The notes under the pieces are model-generated. The model had not been told where the DNA came from, searched no databases, and saw only the letters and a program-made list of their open reading frames with translations. Made by a program: the position numbers and the translations under genes. 64,000 nt of DNA. Source: Amblyomma americanum. Lineage: Eukaryota > Arthropoda > Arachnida > Ixodida > Ixodidae. Below are positions 63,417 through 64,000 of this stretch, one piece after another (position 1 is the first letter of the stretch; each line of letters starts with the position of its first letter). The stretch spans positions 133,231,967 through 133,295,966 of the forward strand of contig NC_135505.1 in NCBI RefSeq assembly GCF_052857255.1, in the 5' to 3' direction.

Positions 63417-64000
63417 AGCTGACTATACGTTGTTATGCCTGGCGGGCCTTCCCGCCCAAATGAATAAGGACGCAGGATCCTCGACCAGGATTTCCAGAAA
63501 ACCAAAGAAACGTGACTGCAAAGACTGGCGTTCGCGGAAGGAATGGCAGAGGCAGCGACGACAATAGCGTCCCCACGTGGTCGTGCATTCCATCGGGTCG
63601 ACGAACAGAGCGTTGTCCTCATTAGTCACACTGGGATTGAAAATTGGCCGACAGCTGCGCCTTCGACAGAGGTTCCGCGTTCCGGTCATCAGACGACGAA
63701 GTGCAAGGTCTTTCAAACCCTGCTGGGAGACAGCCTGACATTCCTGTGCCACATGGGCCCGCATTCCTGTACCACATGGGCGCAGTCCGAACCCACATGC
63801 GCGCCCACGTGAAAGCTGTGTTGACGACAACGTAACCGTGTCCTGTTCCCTTTCCATCAACCGAACTGCGAGAGAGCATCAGGAGCGCCCTGCCGCGGGC
63901 GGTACCATCAGCGTCATCGTCTGATTGGACATCATTCTTCGAACTGCATTCCCCAGCCAGGGATCTGGGGAATACGAAGGGTATTTAATGACCTGCTGCT
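63417..64000. other. Window end, unassigned; LTR-like composition
   Basis: GC-rich, with a 21-bp direct repeat (GCATTCCTGT.CCACATGGGC, two copies near 63737 and 63761) and a TATTTAA box near 63981. It could be an LTR or 5' UTR cut by the window edge. No coding evidence. Confidence 0.25.

Noticed and set aside
63407..63879. Minus-strand ORFs of 71-145 residues as a gene C upstream exon
   Set aside because: No splice borders in the right phase and no resemblance to gene B exons 1-8.

Overview
This window is nuclear DNA from a chelicerate, most likely a hard tick (Ixodida). Three things point there: the tRNA-headed SINE that recurs throughout closely matches the tick Ruka type, all recognisable host genes are tick-style M12B (reprolysin-like) metalloproteases with many small exons, and the introns are packed with Penelope, RTE, I-clade and CR1-like debris. 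Bacterial features (operons, CRISPR, Shine-Dalgarno sites) are absent.

Host genes. I reconstructed three paralogous secreted zinc metalloprotease genes by joining exons with GT/AG borders and matching phases. Gene A (+, 1457-11204) supplies its last five exons; its 5' part lies left of the window. Gene B (-, 33751 down to 12053) is complete: 14 exons, 1515 nt, 504 residues, from signal peptide to stop. Gene C (-, 63093 down to 50539) supplies its last six exons; its 5' part lies to the right. All three keep the same intron positions and phases, including an intron inside the zinc motif (HExxHV | LGAxHD). All reading frames are open and all visible zinc ligands and Met-turns are present. A and B converge tail to tail, with stop codons about 850 bp apart; B and C are in tandem.

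Layout. 0-11 kb: gene A with SINEs, a large (TACA)n tract, an I-clade LINE 3' end and an RTE 3' end. 12-34 kb: gene B, whose introns hold a Gag-like LINE ORF1 relic, a 71-bp tandem repeat, SINEs, a 3.3-kb Mutator-like DNA transposon, a Penelope fragment and a GGGTG-rich inverted-repeat element. 34-50 kb: no host gene recognised; SINEs, an RTE LINE pseudogene, I-clade, CR1-like and Penelope fragments and several fold-back repeats. 50.5-63.1 kb: gene C, with a 2.6-kb I-clade LINE, a Penelope GIY-YIG fragment and two minisatellites in its introns. 63.1-64 kb: a fold-back and an unassigned stretch.

How it works together. The host products are predicted secreted proteases of one gene family. Gene B has a signal peptide, a Cys-free prodomain, a possible R-x-x-R cleavage site before the catalytic domain, and a short Cys-rich tail. 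The main interest is how transposons sit against the exons. One SINE has its target-site duplication on the polypyrimidine tract of a gene A exon, and a LINE tail appears to form the polypyrimidine tract of a gene C exon. Product names are inferred from motifs and family knowledge; no database search was possible.
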